Shown: positions 8,252 to 17,632, counted from the stretch's first letter. The stretch is DNA of 61,052 nucleotides from Sulfuricellaceae bacterium (GCA_030690895.1 JAUYFQ010000029.1:1-61052); one strand, 5' to 3'. Notes: generated by a model from the sequence alone, not told the origin. A program made the numbers and translations.

Positions 8252-9283
8252 ATGAATAAAAAACTTCTGGCTCTGGCAATCGCTGCTGCACTGGCCCCTG
8301 CTGCTGCACTGGCTGACGGCGGCAACGTCAAGATCACCGGTAGCATGCACGTTTCTTTGGACAGCCTGGACACTGGCACAACAAGCAACACCAACGTTTC
8401 CAGCAACTCATCCTGGATCAAGTTCTCCGGTGACGAGTCTCTGGGTAACGGCCTGAAAGCCATCTGGCAAGTTGACACCACGGTCGCACTCGACGATGTC
8501 AGCAGCACAGCTTTTGCGGATCGCAACTCCTTCGCTGGCCTGAGCGGCGGCTTCGGTACCGTCATTATGGGTAAGCATGACACCCCAATGAAACTGACGG
8601 GTCGTAGCGTTGACCTGTTCGGCGACCAGATTGGTGATTCCCGCAATATCATCATGGGCACCAACACCACCAATATGTTCGATCTGCGTCCACAAAACGT
8701 GGTTGCTTATGTTTCCCCTGACTTCAGCGGTTTCAGCGGCATTGCAGCTTATGTGACTAACCTGGACAACAACGCAGCGACTGATGCTTCCATCACCGCA
8801 TACAGCTTGAGCGCCAAGTACGCTTCCGGCCCTCTGATGTTGGGTGCTGCTTATGAGTCTCATGATCTGGTCACTACCGACCGTGATTCATATCGCTTGG
8901 TTGCTGGTTACACCTTTGGAGATTTCAAGGTAGTTGGTTTGTACCAAAGCCAGCGTGACATCGTTGCTGTTGGCACAAATCTTGAAGACCAAGACGTATG
9001 GGGCCTGGGTGGCGCATACAAAATGGGCGCTTACACCATCAAAGCTCAGTACTACCAAGCTGACGATGTTGACAACAAGAGCGACACCGGTACCAATATG
9101 TTTGCCCTCGGCGTTGACTATGCTCTGTCCAAGCGCACCACTGCTTATGTTGCCTACGCACAAACAGACAATGACGCTGCAGCTACCTACTCTGCATTCG
9201 GAGGCGGTCACTTAGACAATCCTGGCGTAGTAGTTGGCGACACAGGTCGTGGCTACTCCTTGGGTATGATCCACAAGTTCTAA
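8252..9283 (+). CDS. General Gram-negative porin (outer-membrane trimeric type)
   Basis: A 343-residue outer-membrane porin. The first about 22 residues are a signal peptide (MNKKLLALAIAAALAPAAALA) cut before DGGNVKITG. The mature part alternates short strands and ends in an aromatic residue (GMIHKF), the usual C-terminal signal for assembly into the outer membrane. Segments such as SSWIKFSGDESLGNGLKAIWQ and AGLSGGFGTVIMGKHDTP are typical of betaproteobacterial 16-strand porins. The open frame extends further upstream, but this ATG has the signal peptide and a GGAGAA site. A strong terminator follows at once, so the gene is probably monocistronic. Confidence 0.93.
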   Translation: MNKKLLALAIAAALAPAAALADGGNVKITGSMHVSLDSLDTGTTSNTNVSSNSSWIKFSGDESLGNGLKAIWQVDTTVALDDVSSTAFADRNSFAGLSGGFGTVIMGKHDTPMKLTGRSVDLFGDQIGDSRNIIMGTNTTNMFDLRPQNVVAYVSPDFSGFSGIAAYVTNLDNNAATDASITAYSLSAKYASGPLMLGAAYESHDLVTTDRDSYRLVAGYTFGDFKVVGLYQSQRDIVAVGTNLEDQDVWGLGGAYKMGAYTIKAQYYQADDVDNKSDTGTNMFALGVDYALSKRTTAYVAYAQTDNDAAATYSAFGGGHLDNPGVVVGDTGRGYSLGMIHKF

Positions 9284-9306
9284 TTCGGCTTAGGCTGATT
9301 GGAAGT

Positions 9307-9336
9307 AAAAACGGGCGCTTTGGCGCCCGTTTTTAT
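9307..9336 (+). terminator. Intrinsic terminator of the porin gene
   Basis: A 12-base-pair perfect stem (AAAAACGGGCGC with GCGCCCGTTTTT, loop TTTG) ends in a T run. It stands 23 bases after the porin stop. Confidence 0.9.
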
Positions 9337-9413
9337 TTGTACTCCAACCGCATCAATGCTTGCGGCTTTCATGTCCGGCCATTATGATTCAGCATGATTA
9401 ACATTGATGAGTA

Positions 9414-9698
9414 ATGCTCATGGCCCACACTGACACTAGAGTTCTCACCGCGCACGTACCTCTGCCGCTAGCCGACAAAGTGGATCAGTTGGCGGCCCGT
9501 CTCGAACGACCACGAGGCTGGATCGTCAAACAGGCCTTAGCTGCCTGGGTCGACGTGGAGGAAGAACGCAGTCGCATGACACTCGAAGCATTGGCCGACG
9601 TAGAGAACGGCCAAATTGTGGAACACCAGGCGGTTCAGGCATGGGTTGATAGCCTTGAAACTGATCAGCCGCTTACAGGAAAATCACACCCCGTTTAG
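9414..9698 (+). CDS. Orphan ribbon-helix-helix (CopG/ParD-like) protein
   Basis: A 94-residue protein with [38 protein letters not shown], the sequence of a CopG-type ribbon-helix-helix DNA-binding domain in residues 10-50. The tail about [12 protein letters not shown] resembles antitoxins normally followed by a ParE/RelE toxin. Here no toxin follows: its last 15 bases overlap the 3' end of trpE on the other strand. It may be an orphan antitoxin left after loss of its partner, or a lone regulator. A second ATG two codons in is an equally good start. Confidence 0.7.
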   Translation: MLMAHTDTRVLTAHVPLPLADKVDQLAARLERPRGWIVKQALAAWVDVEEERSRMTLEALADVENGQIVEHQAVQAWVDSLETDQPLTGKSHPV

Positions 9699-11153
9699 AC
9701 CACCCAAAGCCATTTCTGCCGCCCGGAGCACTGCTCTAGCCTTATTACGCGTCTCATCCCACTCACTTTGCGGCACTGAATCTGCCACAATCCCCGCACC
9801 GGCCTGCACAAACAATTTTCCGTCCTTGATCACCGCTGTGCGAATCGCAATGGCTAAATCCATATCACCGTTATAACCAAGATAGCCCACCGCGCCACCA
9901 TATATTCCGCGCTTGCTGGGTTCAAATTCGTCAATGATTTCCATGGCCCTGACCTTGGGCGCGCCGGACAATGTGCCAGCCGGGAAGGTGGCTCGCAAAA
10001 CATCCATGGCTGTCACCCCTGGCTTACGCTGCCCTTCGACATTGGAAACGATGTGCATCACATGCGAATAGCGCTCGATCACCATTTTCTCGGTCATGCG
10101 CACGCTGCCAATTTTTGCAACACGCCCCACATCGTTGCGCCCCAGGTCCATCAACATCAGATGCTCGGATAGCTCTTTGGGGTCGCCCAGCAGATCGGTC
10201 GCCAGAGCCTCGTCCTCGTCACGTGTTTTACCGCGTGGCCGGGTGCCGGCAATGGGTCTGACAGATACGGCATCCGCCTCAAGTCGCACCAGAATTTCAG
10301 GAGAGGCGCCCACGACATGATGGTCGCCCATATCATAGAAGAACATGTAGGGAGATGGGTTCAAAGTGCGCAGGGCACGGTACAAGGCCAGTGGAGACGC
10401 TTCGAAATGCTGACTCATGCGCTGGGAAAGCACGACCTGCATGATGTCGCCATCCGTGATATAGCGTTTGGCCGCTTCAACCGCCTGCTTGAAAGCGGCT
10501 TCACCAAACTCCGACAAAACCACCTCAGGATGGCTGACTATCGTTTCTGGTATGCAAACCGGGGCATTTAGCATGGCACGAAGCTCGCACAAGCGGGTCT
10601 GCGCACGAGCGTAAGCATCCGGCATGGCCGGGTCAGCGTACACAACCAGATAAATTTTTCCTGACAGATTGTCCATGACGGCCAATTCATCGCTTAATAA
10701 CAGCAGGATGTCAGGCGTACCGATCTGGTCGGGTTTGACTGTCGCAGACAGCTTTTTTTCAATATAGCGTATCGTGTCATAGCCGAAATAGCCCGCTAGA
10801 CCGCCATTGAATCGCGGTTGCCCTGGGCGTTCCGGAACCCGAATCTGATTCATGAAATCCTGGATGAATTGCAACGGGTCATGACTTTGGTGCGACTCTG
10901 TCTCGCCCTCGTCACGCTCTACCGTCACCGTCCACCCGCGCACGGAAATGCGTGTCCGCGCAGGCAAGCCAATGAACGAGTAGCGCCCGAAACGCTCGCC
11001 CCCTTCAACCGATTCCAGCAAGTAGGAATAAGGGGCATTGGCAAGTTTGAGATAGAGAGAAAGAGGCGTATCCAGATCGGCCAGTGTCTCCAGCGTCAGA
11101 GGGATACGGTTAAAACCTTGTTGCGCGAGTTGCTTGAATTCCTGTTCGGTCAT
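9684..11153 (-). CDS. trpE: Anthranilate synthase component I
   Basis: A 489-residue chorismate-using enzyme that, with the TrpG amidotransferase, makes anthranilate for tryptophan. Conserved parts are [22 protein letters not shown] near the N-terminus (the tryptophan feedback site region), [16 protein letters not shown] near residue 310, [13 protein letters not shown] near 345, and [14 protein letters not shown] near 410. It lies last in a minus-strand block rpe-lipoprotein-gph-trpE. The usual followers trpG, trpD and trpC are absent; the convergent ribbon-helix-helix gene overlaps its end instead. Confidence 0.96.
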   Translation of the reverse strand: MTEQEFKQLAQQGFNRIPLTLETLADLDTPLSLYLKLANAPYSYLLESVEGGERFGRYSFIGLPARTRISVRGWTVTVERDEGETESHQSHDPLQFIQDFMNQIRVPERPGQPRFNGGLAGYFGYDTIRYIEKKLSATVKPDQIGTPDILLLLSDELAVMDNLSGKIYLVVYADPAMPDAYARAQTRLCELRAMLNAPVCIPETIVSHPEVVLSEFGEAAFKQAVEAAKRYITDGDIMQVVLSQRMSQHFEASPLALYRALRTLNPSPYMFFYDMGDHHVVGASPEILVRLEADAVSVRPIAGTRPRGKTRDEDEALATDLLGDPKELSEHLMLMDLGRNDVGRVAKIGSVRMTEKMVIERYSHVMHIVSNVEGQRKPGVTAMDVLRATFPAGTLSGAPKVRAMEIIDEFEPSKRGIYGGAVGYLGYNGDMDLAIAIRTAVIKDGKLFVQAGAGIVADSVPQSEWDETRNKARAVLRAAEMALGGLNGV

Positions 11154-11200
11154 GATGATCTTTCACAGTGGTAGCCTGAATAAATGGTAGCTGGCGGGTA

Positions 11201-11220
11201 ATCAGTCAAGACTGACTGAT
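11201..11220. other. Short palindrome between gph and trpE
   Basis: ATCAGTCA-AGAC-TGACTGAT forms an 8-base-pair hairpin 47 bases before the trpE start. There is no T run, so it is not a good terminator. No leader peptide with tandem tryptophan codons is visible in this gap. Confidence 0.35.
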
Positions 11221-11276
11221 CATCAGCGCCATCGCCACTCAGGCAGTTTCAGCAAAAGACGTGTGAAATGCATGTA

Positions 11277-11966
11277 TCAGGATTCCTGAATCAAGCCAAT
11301 CGCAGCCTGCAAGCTGGGCACAACGGCATCCAGATCCAGTTCTTCCACGCTGCGTCCACGGTTGTAGCCGTAAGGCACGCAGAAAACGTGGCACCCCGCC
11401 GCGCGCGCAGCCTGGGTATCGTTCAAAGAATCGCCAATCAGCAACAAATCGGACGGCGATATACCGAAAAACTCGCAAGCATGTTGCAATGGCAAGGGGT
11501 CGGGTTTCCGCCTGGGTAAGCTGTCCCCGGATAGAATCAGTTCGAAATAATCGTAAAGCCCGGTGTCCTTCAAAAGCGGGACAGTGAATTTCTCCGCCTT
11601 GTTTGTAATACAAGCCAATCTGAAACCCAGGTTTTTCATCCCTTCCAGGCCATCGACCACGCCAGGGAAAGGACGACTTTCCCGGCTGACTACGGCTGCA
11701 TAATGTTTTTCATACACCGGCAGCGCCTTGGCGAACAGCGCTGCATCCGGCTCTGCATCCATCTCGCGCGTCAGGACGCGCTTGACCAAACGGGAAACAC
11801 CGTTGCCGATATAGGTCTTGATCGTGTCCAATGCGATCGGGGGCAGGCTCAATTCCGCAGCCATGCGTGATGCAGCTTCAGCCAGATCAGGCGCAGTATC
11901 GAGCAGGGTTCCATCGAGGTCGATCACGATGGCCTTGATGTGAATCGGGAATTGGTTTGAATTCAT
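11277..11966 (-). CDS. gph: Phosphoglycolate phosphatase (HAD family)
   Basis: A 229-residue HAD-superfamily phosphatase that removes 2-phosphoglycolate. Motif I is VIDLDGTLLDT (nucleophile Asp near residue 15), motif II CITNKAEK near 120, and motif IV GDSLNDTQAARAAG near 178. The open frame extends 45 codons further upstream through the lipoprotein gene, but the HAD domain begins only at MNSNQFPIHIKAIVIDLDG, so the start at 11966 is chosen. It lies between the lipoprotein gene and trpE, the common rpe-gph-trpE order of betaproteobacteria. Confidence 0.94.
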   Translation of the reverse strand: MNSNQFPIHIKAIVIDLDGTLLDTAPDLAEAASRMAAELSLPPIALDTIKTYIGNGVSRLVKRVLTREMDAEPDAALFAKALPVYEKHYAAVVSRESRPFPGVVDGLEGMKNLGFRLACITNKAEKFTVPLLKDTGLYDYFELILSGDSLPRRKPDPLPLQHACEFFGISPSDLLLIGDSLNDTQAARAAGCHVFCVPYGYNRGRSVEELDLDAVVPSLQAAIGLIQES

Positions 11967-11967
11967 G

Positions 11968-12339
11968 TCAATGTTTGTTCTCTTCAGGAACTGGTTTGGC
12001 CTCACCTGTCGGCGCTTCGCCTTCTGGTTTTGCCTCTCCGCCCTCTTTGGTTTCGCCTTCTGGCTTGGTCCCATCGTCAGCGGGGGCTGCATCATCAGCA
12101 TGGCCGTCCGCCTTCTTGCCAGTCAAGTGAGCTTCCGCCGCTTTCCATCCAGTCAGGATGGAGGTCGGCGTGTAAGTGGCATTTTCCTTCATGCAGTCTT
12201 CGGGCAGCTTGCTGGACACCCGGCAAGCATACCCAACGGACTCGCCATCCTTGCCCTTGTCGCCAGTCAGCATTTCGCAACCGCTCAGGGGCAGGATGGC
12301 CAATACGGCAAAAAGAAGGCGACTTGGCACTATGCTCAA
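11968..12339 (-). CDS. Small lipoprotein with acidic low-complexity tail
   Basis: A 123-residue protein of unknown function. A signal peptide with lipobox LPLSGC (acylated Cys near residue 21) marks it as a lipoprotein. Residues 35-70 hold a compact region with two more cysteines (YACRVSS, EDCMKEN) that could form a disulfide. The rest is rich in Gly, Glu, Lys and Pro and looks disordered. It is inserted between rpe and gph with 14 bases upstream and one base downstream, so it is in their operon. Confidence 0.75.
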   Translation of the reverse strand: MSIVPSRLLFAVLAILPLSGCEMLTGDKGKDGESVGYACRVSSKLPEDCMKENATYTPTSILTGWKAAEAHLTGKKADGHADDAAPADDGTKPEGETKEGGEAKPEGEAPTGEAKPVPEENKH

Positions 12340-12353
12340 CTCAGAGTCGGCTC

Positions 12354-13040
12354 TCAGGCTTTAGCCAGTTCGGCGCGCATGGCGGCAATAATCGAGTCGT
12401 AACGATTTGGGTCGCTATCCTTGGCGGCGCCAAAAACGGCTGATCCGGCTACAAACATATCTACGCCAGCCCTGGCAACTTCCAGGATATTGGCCGGGCC
12501 AACTCCACCATCGATTTCCAGGCTGATGTCTTTGCCCGAGGCTTTGATCATTTCGCGCACTTTGCGCGCCTTGTCAAGCACATGGGGAATGAACTTCTGG
12601 CCGCCAAAACCGGGGTTGACCGACATCAGCAGGACTATGTCCAACTTGTCCAGCGTGTATTCGAGTATATCCAGCGGGGTGGCCGGATTGAAGACCAGGC
12701 CAGCTTTGCAGCCACATTCCTTGATCAGGCCGATGGTGCGATCCACGTGCTCGGAGGCTTCGGGGTGGAAAGTAATATAGCTTGCGCCGGCCTTGGCGAA
12801 GTCCGGGATGATGCGGTCAACCGGTTTGACCATCAGATGAACGTCGATCGGTGCGGTCACGCCATGCTTGCGCAGGGCTTCACAAACCAGTGGCCCAATG
12901 GTCAGATTAGGCACGTAATGATTGTCCATTACGTCAAAGTGCACGACGTCGGCACCGGAAGCGAGCACATCATCCACGTCCTTGCCGAGATTGGCGAAGT
13001 TGGCCGAAAGAATGCTTGGAGCAATGCGAAATTGAGACAT
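12354..13040 (-). CDS. rpe: Ribulose-phosphate 3-epimerase
   Basis: A 228-residue TIM-barrel enzyme interconverting ribulose 5-phosphate and xylulose 5-phosphate in the pentose phosphate pathway. Signatures are [17 protein letters not shown] at the N-terminus, [16 protein letters not shown] near residue 35, IDVHLMVKP near 68, [13 protein letters not shown] near 140 and LEIDGGVG near 178. The length is standard. It heads the minus-strand block leading to trpE. Confidence 0.97.
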   Translation of the reverse strand: MSQFRIAPSILSANFANLGKDVDDVLASGADVVHFDVMDNHYVPNLTIGPLVCEALRKHGVTAPIDVHLMVKPVDRIIPDFAKAGASYITFHPEASEHVDRTIGLIKECGCKAGLVFNPATPLDILEYTLDKLDIVLLMSVNPGFGGQKFIPHVLDKARKVREMIKASGKDISLEIDGGVGPANILEVARAGVDMFVAGSAVFGAAKDSDPNRYDSIIAAMRAELAKA

Positions 13041-13098
13041 GATCTACCCTCAAAAGGACTAATTAAGACAAAGTCTGGATTTTAACCGTAAAACGGGC

Positions 13099-13902
13099 TT
13101 ATGGCGATGTTCGAGGCCGGCGAGTTTGAAACTGGTAAGCCCAGAACAGCATCGCACTCCCCGCAAGAACCATGGGAATAGATAACCATTGCCCCATGGA
13201 AAACCCCAGCGCCAGCAAGCCCAGAAAATCGTCCGGCTCGCGGCTGAACTCCACCAGAAAGCGGAACGTGCCATAGCCGACCAAAAACAGGGCGGATACC
13301 GCACCCAATGGTCGCGGCTTGCGAGAATAAAGCCACAGCAGGAAGAATAAAACCAGGCCTTCGAGCGCAAATTCATACAGTTGCGAGGGATGACGGGGCA
13401 GGACACCCGCAGGCGGGAAAACCACCGCCCATGGCACGTCGGTCACGCGTCCCCACAATTCTCCGTTAATGAAGTTGCCAATGCGCCCCACACCCAGGCC
13501 AAGCGGCACCAGTGGTGCAATAAAATCGGTTATCGCGAGCCAGGGCTTGCCAGTTTTGCGCGCGAACAGCGCCATGGCGACCAGCACGCCGAGAAATCCG
13601 CCATGAAAGGACATGCCGCCTTGCCAGACGGCAAATATCTCAAGCGGGTGTTGTAAATAATAAGACGCCTTGTAAAACAGGATGTAACCCAGGCGCCCTC
13701 CCAACACCACGCCGAGGACACCATAAAACAGCAAATCATCCAACTGGCGGCGATCCCAGCCCAGATCAGGCCTGGCTGCCAGGCGATAGCGCCCGAGGCC
13801 AATGAACAGGGCAAATGCCAGTAGATACATCAGCCCATACCAGCGAATGTCTAGCGGTCCTATTGTGATGGCAACGGGGTCAAACTGGGGGTGGATGAAC
13901 AT
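13099..13902 (-). CDS. lgt: Prolipoprotein diacylglyceryl transferase
   Basis: A 267-residue inner-membrane enzyme that moves diacylglycerol from phosphatidylglycerol to the lipobox cysteine of prolipoproteins. About seven hydrophobic segments are visible, together with the Lgt signature [14 protein letters not shown] near residue 140 and HGGFLGV near 100. Ten extra codons upstream are open, but [23 protein letters not shown] is the normal Lgt start. A 48-base perfect palindrome lies upstream, between this gene and the chemoreceptor. Confidence 0.95.
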   Translation of the reverse strand: MFIHPQFDPVAITIGPLDIRWYGLMYLLAFALFIGLGRYRLAARPDLGWDRRQLDDLLFYGVLGVVLGGRLGYILFYKASYYLQHPLEIFAVWQGGMSFHGGFLGVLVAMALFARKTGKPWLAITDFIAPLVPLGLGVGRIGNFINGELWGRVTDVPWAVVFPPAGVLPRHPSQLYEFALEGLVLFFLLWLYSRKPRPLGAVSALFLVGYGTFRFLVEFSREPDDFLGLLALGFSMGQWLSIPMVLAGSAMLFWAYQFQTRRPRTSP

Positions 13903-13943
13903 GGCGTCTGGGAGGGGTTGAATAAAGGCCAAAATTTACCACA

Positions 13944-13991
13944 GCACCACCATGGCAGAGCACATTAATATGTGCTCTGCCATGGTGGTGC
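13944..13991. repeat. Perfect 22-base-pair palindrome between lgt and the chemoreceptor gene
   Basis: Arms 13944-13965 and 13970-13991 are fully complementary with a TAAT loop. It lies 12 bases after the MCP stop on the minus strand. It lacks a clear T run on either side, so if it ends transcription it does so by an unusual route. It could be a young mobile palindrome or a protein-binding site. Confidence 0.8.
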
Positions 13992-14003
13992 GTGCTGAAG
14001 CAC

Positions 14004-15593
14004 TCAGTTTCCGCTGTCGAAATGCCGCGCCATGGCTTGCAGATTCGCCGCCACATGAGCCAACTCTTCAGTGGCGCACCCCATCTGGACGGCACTTGCC
14101 GTGCTGGCGCCGCTGAGGGCCGAGATATGTTCCAAGTTGGAGGCCACTTCTTCCCCTGCGACGGATTGCTGGCCAGCAGCACCGGCTATGTGTTGCGCCA
14201 TTTCGGTAACCCGCTGGGATGCGGCCGTGATCGCCTTGAAACTTGTGCTGCTGGCCTGAATCAGGGCAAGCCCGGATTTGACCTCACACACGGCACGTTC
14301 CATGGAGTCGGTCGCCGTGTCGGCAGTATTTTCAATTTCCGCCACCATGCGGGAAATGTCGGCAGTGCTGCGGGAGGTGCGCTCGGCAAGTTTTCGGACC
14401 TCGTCAGCTACCACAGCGAAGCCGCGCCCCTGCTCGCCAGCGCGTGCAGCTTCGATGGCGGCGTTGAGCGCCAGAAGATTGGTCTGGTCCGCGATCTCCC
14501 TGATCACTTGGGTAATCGCGCCGATTTTAAGAATGGCTTGACTCAGTTCGGTAATGGCAGAACCGGAAGTCTCCACCGTCTGAACCACGCGCGAGGTGGC
14601 GTCCATGCTGCGCTCCATCTGTGCATTGCCATTGGTCACTTCCACAAGAGTCTGCCCTGCGGCATTTGCGGTGCCACCCGCGTGTTCCGCTACTTCGCGG
14701 ATGGAAGCGCTCATTTCCTCCATGGCGGCAGAAACCTGCATGATGCGGTCCGATTGTGTTTTGGATTGTATGATGACGTGCGACATTTCCTGTTTCAGAT
14801 GATCGGTTTGCGTCGCCAGCACGGCGGAAGCCAGCGCGACCTCATCCAGGATGACCTTGAGGTGAACCTGTGTGCAGGCCAGCGCATTCATTACCTTGCC
14901 CATCTCATTCTTGCCGCCGATGTCGATCTTGTTGGCCAGGTTGCCTTCAGCAATCTGGTCGAAAATGCCGATAATTTTTTTCAGACCGCAGTCAATGGCG
15001 CCGGACAGAAATGCGCCCAGACCTATGGAAAACAGGATGCCTGCGGCTGTCAGGATAAAGCCGAGTTGATGCATGCCATAGTAGCCCAGCACGTTGCTGC
15101 CGATCAGCGTGAGATTCATCACAATGATCAGTGTGATGAGGGATGCCCTGACGGAGTGGCCGCGCACTTTGGGCAGGATCAGCGGCTTGCCGGCGCTGAG
15201 CCGCTTATAAAGGGCATCGGCTTCGGCCACCCGCTGTCGTGTGGGCGGGGAGCGCACCGACATGTATTCCACGATTTCGCCTTTTTTCTTCACCGGAACG
15301 ACGAAGGCTTCCACCCAGTAATGATCACCATCCTTGCAGCGATTCTTGACCACACCACGCCATGGCTGGCCAGCCTTGATGGTGTCCCACAGCCAGGCAA
15401 AAGCCGCTGGCGGCATGTCCGGGTGGCGCACGAGGTTGTGGTTTTTGCCGATCAACTCCTCGCGACTGAAGCCGCTCAGCTCGATAAAGGCATCATTGGC
15501 GTAAGTGATGGCGCCCTTGAGGTCGGTTTTCGACACGATGGCGCCGCTGGTGAATGGTTTTTCGATACCGGTGACAGGCAAGTTGATTTTCAT
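14004..15593 (-). CDS. PAS-containing methyl-accepting chemotaxis protein (Aer-like)
   Basis: A 529-residue chemoreceptor. Residues about 15-120 form a PAS domain ([33 protein letters not shown]), the type that binds FAD in Aer and senses redox or oxygen. Two hydrophobic segments at about 150-205 anchor it, followed by a HAMP region ([23 protein letters not shown]) and a signalling domain with the hairpin-tip sequence [42 protein letters not shown] near 350-390 (the tip contacts CheA/CheW). The sensor faces the cytoplasm. It lies 25 bases after the HD-GYP gene and two genes after hemerythrin, which supports oxygen or redox sensing. Confidence 0.93.
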   Translation of the reverse strand: MKINLPVTGIEKPFTSGAIVSKTDLKGAITYANDAFIELSGFSREELIGKNHNLVRHPDMPPAAFAWLWDTIKAGQPWRGVVKNRCKDGDHYWVEAFVVPVKKKGEIVEYMSVRSPPTRQRVAEADALYKRLSAGKPLILPKVRGHSVRASLITLIIVMNLTLIGSNVLGYYGMHQLGFILTAAGILFSIGLGAFLSGAIDCGLKKIIGIFDQIAEGNLANKIDIGGKNEMGKVMNALACTQVHLKVILDEVALASAVLATQTDHLKQEMSHVIIQSKTQSDRIMQVSAAMEEMSASIREVAEHAGGTANAAGQTLVEVTNGNAQMERSMDATSRVVQTVETSGSAITELSQAILKIGAITQVIREIADQTNLLALNAAIEAARAGEQGRGFAVVADEVRKLAERTSRSTADISRMVAEIENTADTATDSMERAVCEVKSGLALIQASSTSFKAITAASQRVTEMAQHIAGAAGQQSVAGEEVASNLEHISALSGASTASAVQMGCATEELAHVAANLQAMARHFDSGN

Positions 15594-15618
15594 TTAATTA
15601 CTTGCCCTTAAAATGGCT

Positions 15619-16815
15619 CTAGCCGAACTTGCTCTCGCAAAAAATTGCCTGGATTTCGTTTATTTTCTCGCCGTTACTGATTAGCGCCTCGACGCAGTCG
15701 CGATCCAGCTTGAACTCGGACATGTCGCGCAGAATCGAAAAGGACTTTGCATTGTCCCAGGCCGGTTTGTAGGGGCGGCAGCTGGTGAGGGCGTCAAAAA
15801 CGTCTGCCACGGTACATATGCGCGCCTCTATCGGGATATCGACGCCAATCAACCCCCGTGGGTAGCCACTGCCATCCATTGCTTCATGGTGCAACTCGAC
15901 GATATTTCTCAACATTTGAATGTGAGGGAAGCCGTCCAAGGCGAATTCGTCCACCATGTTGTCAATGATTTTTCGCCCTACCGTGGAGTGGCTTTTGATA
16001 ACGCTGAATTCTTCGGTGGTGAGTTTGCCCGGTTTGAGCAGAATGGCATCCGGGATAGAGACTTTGCCGATGTCATGCATGGGCGCGAATAGGTGAACGT
16101 ACTCGATGAATTCGTCGTTGAGTCCATGGCTTCCTGCCAGCGAGGAGGCGAGGAGGCGGGAATAATGCGCCATCCGCTCCAGGTGCGCGCCGGTTTCCTC
16201 ATTTTTGTTGCGAGAGATGTTCTGCGCAGTGCGGACGGCGGCGGTCATGGTGCGGACAAGCGTTGTTTCCTTGATGACCAGGGATGAAATCACCTGGCTG
16301 AATACATTAAGCATATCCAGCAGCCCGCCGCTGAATACGCCCTCGTGGCGAGAATTGAAAAACAGAAAGCCCTGAATCCGGTCATTGTGATAAAAGGGAT
16401 ACGTCAAGCTGGAACGGTAACCCTCTTTCAGCAACTGTCGCGTGTGCGCACCTTCGCCGCCGGACGGCTCGGCCAGATCGTTAAGAATGCGCGGCGCGCC
16501 GTGGCGGGCAATCTCATGCAGGGAAGCGACCTCCGACAGGCGCACCGAATAATTGAGCAGTGGGTTTTGTCCGACGGTGCTGTGAATGAACGTGGAAAGC
16601 ATGTCGGTCCGGGCATCGTACAGGATGACCGCGATACGGTGGACAGTAGTGGAGCAGCGCTTGATCGCGTCGTGGATAAGATTGAGCTTCTGCCCAATAG
16701 GAATGCTCTGATCCAGCTCGCGCTGAAGATTGAGCAGCACAGATTGTTCCTGACCAGCCATGGCTAGATCGGGAAAAGGGCTGTCAGCGGTAAATGTCAC
16801 CAGACTTTCCACCAT
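15619..16815 (-). CDS. GAF-HD-GYP protein, likely c-di-GMP phosphodiesterase
   Basis: A 398-residue cytosolic protein. Residues about 25-175 look like a GAF sensor domain, and about 190-390 form an HD-GYP domain. Its metal-binding HD is in MHDIGKVSIPDAILLKPG, and the signature region is HHEAMDGSGYPRGL with VADVFDALTSCRPYKPAW. HD-GYP proteins break down cyclic di-GMP. The start at 16815 overlaps the hemerythrin 3' end by 19 bases; another ATG at 16761 (MAGQEQS) would avoid the overlap. Between hemerythrin and a chemoreceptor, it probably links oxygen or redox to motility. Confidence 0.9.
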   Translation of the reverse strand: MVESLVTFTADSPFPDLAMAGQEQSVLLNLQRELDQSIPIGQKLNLIHDAIKRCSTTVHRIAVILYDARTDMLSTFIHSTVGQNPLLNYSVRLSEVASLHEIARHGAPRILNDLAEPSGGEGAHTRQLLKEGYRSSLTYPFYHNDRIQGFLFFNSRHEGVFSGGLLDMLNVFSQVISSLVIKETTLVRTMTAAVRTAQNISRNKNEETGAHLERMAHYSRLLASSLAGSHGLNDEFIEYVHLFAPMHDIGKVSIPDAILLKPGKLTTEEFSVIKSHSTVGRKIIDNMVDEFALDGFPHIQMLRNIVELHHEAMDGSGYPRGLIGVDIPIEARICTVADVFDALTSCRPYKPAWDNAKSFSILRDMSEFKLDRDCVEALISNGEKINEIQAIFCESKFG

Positions 16816-17303
16816 TGCTTGCGCTTTGGTGTTTCCGCCTGCTTGGTTGCCATGGCGCTGCTGGCGAAGTCGGTCCAGTTTTTGGTCGAATAGCCACTGG
16901 CTTGCAGGGCAGTGGCGTATTTCTTGTCGGTGACAAGAATGTGCTCCTGCAGCCAGTGCTTGAGGAAATTGATGATTTCGAAGGATACCGATTTCCCCTC
17001 TATCAGGTATTTGTTGGCGGTGGTACTGATTTTTTCGACGAAGGCGCGGTGTTCGCTCTGGTGCGCGGCAAATTCCGCCGGGTTGTAGCCTGCGTCCTGC
17101 AGCAATTTTTCTTCCAAGCCAAAATGGGTTTTGGTGTAGTCGACCAGAGTATCGAGGATCTCGATGGTGATCTCGTTGCTTTCGCGCTGCGCTACGGCTA
17201 CGAACAGTCGGTTCAGGATATCAACGAGGGTTTTATGCTGCTCGTCGATTTCCGGAATACCCACGCTCATGGTGTCACTCCACTCAAAAAACTTCTTTTC
17301 CAT
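16797..17303 (-). CDS. Bacteriohemerythrin
   Basis: A 168-residue four-helix protein that binds oxygen at a non-haem di-iron site. All expected ligands are present at family spacing: His23 (EQHK), His60 and Glu64 (THFGLEEK), His81 and His85 (AAHQSEHR), His116 and His121 with Asp126 (KHWLQEHILVTD). The last about 30 residues are a basic tail without a fold. It is first of three genes in a row (hemerythrin, HD-GYP, MCP) and likely supplies or senses oxygen for the pathway. An FNR-type box and a short palindrome lie upstream. Confidence 0.94.
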   Translation of the reverse strand: MEKKFFEWSDTMSVGIPEIDEQHKTLVDILNRLFVAVAQRESNEITIEILDTLVDYTKTHFGLEEKLLQDAGYNPAEFAAHQSEHRAFVEKISTTANKYLIEGKSVSFEIINFLKHWLQEHILVTDKKYATALQASGYSTKNWTDFASSAMATKQAETPKRKQWWKVW

Positions 17304-17400
17304 AGCACTGTCTCCTGTTGTGTATTTGATCTCTCGTCTGAATGACGATCGACACTTATTTAGGAGTGGACTATCTTAATAGAAACGGCTTGACCATGCC

Positions 17401-17417
17401 ATCAGGGAAACCCTGAT
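17401..17417. promoter_or_regulatory. Palindrome ATCAGGG-AAA-CCCTGAT upstream of hemerythrin
   Basis: A perfect 7-base inverted repeat with a 3-base spacer lies about 98 bases before the hemerythrin start. It may be an operator; no known binding protein is assigned. Confidence 0.35.
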
Positions 17418-17433
17418 TCTCATCAACTAAATA

Positions 17434-17447
17434 TTGATATGGGTCAA
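17434..17447. promoter_or_regulatory. Candidate FNR/CRP-type box upstream of hemerythrin
   Basis: TTGAT-ATGG-GTCAA matches 9 of 10 defined bases of the FNR consensus (TTGAT-N4-ATCAA). It stands about 137 bases before the hemerythrin start. A TATTAA-like -10 on the minus strand at 17376-17381 would place it near -71, within the range used by class I activators. Confidence 0.4.
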
Positions 17448-17467
17448 TAATCCTGTAAAACTCAGTT

Positions 17468-17632
17468 AACCACGGGGTGCACGTGGATCACGGGGAAAAA
17501 TCAATGTGTTACACGATTTTTCCCTATCACCAAATGGGTGAGCCATGTCAAGCGCCAAACCCCATGGTTTTCCCCGTGATCCCCGTGTCGCCTAGAGGCG
17601 CCTACTTTTGGTCCCCGTGGTTCAAATACGGT
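17468..17632. repeat. Long hairpin repeat, family 1 (CACGGGG arms), copy 2
   Basis: The left arm reads AACCACGGGG.. ..ATCACGGGGA and the right arm TCCCCGTGATCCCCGTG ... GGTCCCCGTGGTT, with an inner palindrome TCACCAAATGGGTGA (17527-17541). The right arm contains a 24-base piece with CGCCTAGAGGCGCCTAC, which is the reverse complement of core sequence in copies at 27624 and 60696. This shows that the CACGGGG and CACGAAATA forms are one family. It fills most of the 440-base gap before ilvD; no gene is seen there. Confidence 0.8.

Noticed and set aside
11154-11276. Tryptophan leader peptide and attenuator ahead of trpE
   Set aside because: No short ORF with tandem Trp codons and no terminator/antiterminator pair.
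13992-15611. Plus-strand frame of 539 codons over the chemoreceptor gene
   Set aside because: Antisense shadow; the minus-strand protein has clear PAS, HAMP and signalling domains.
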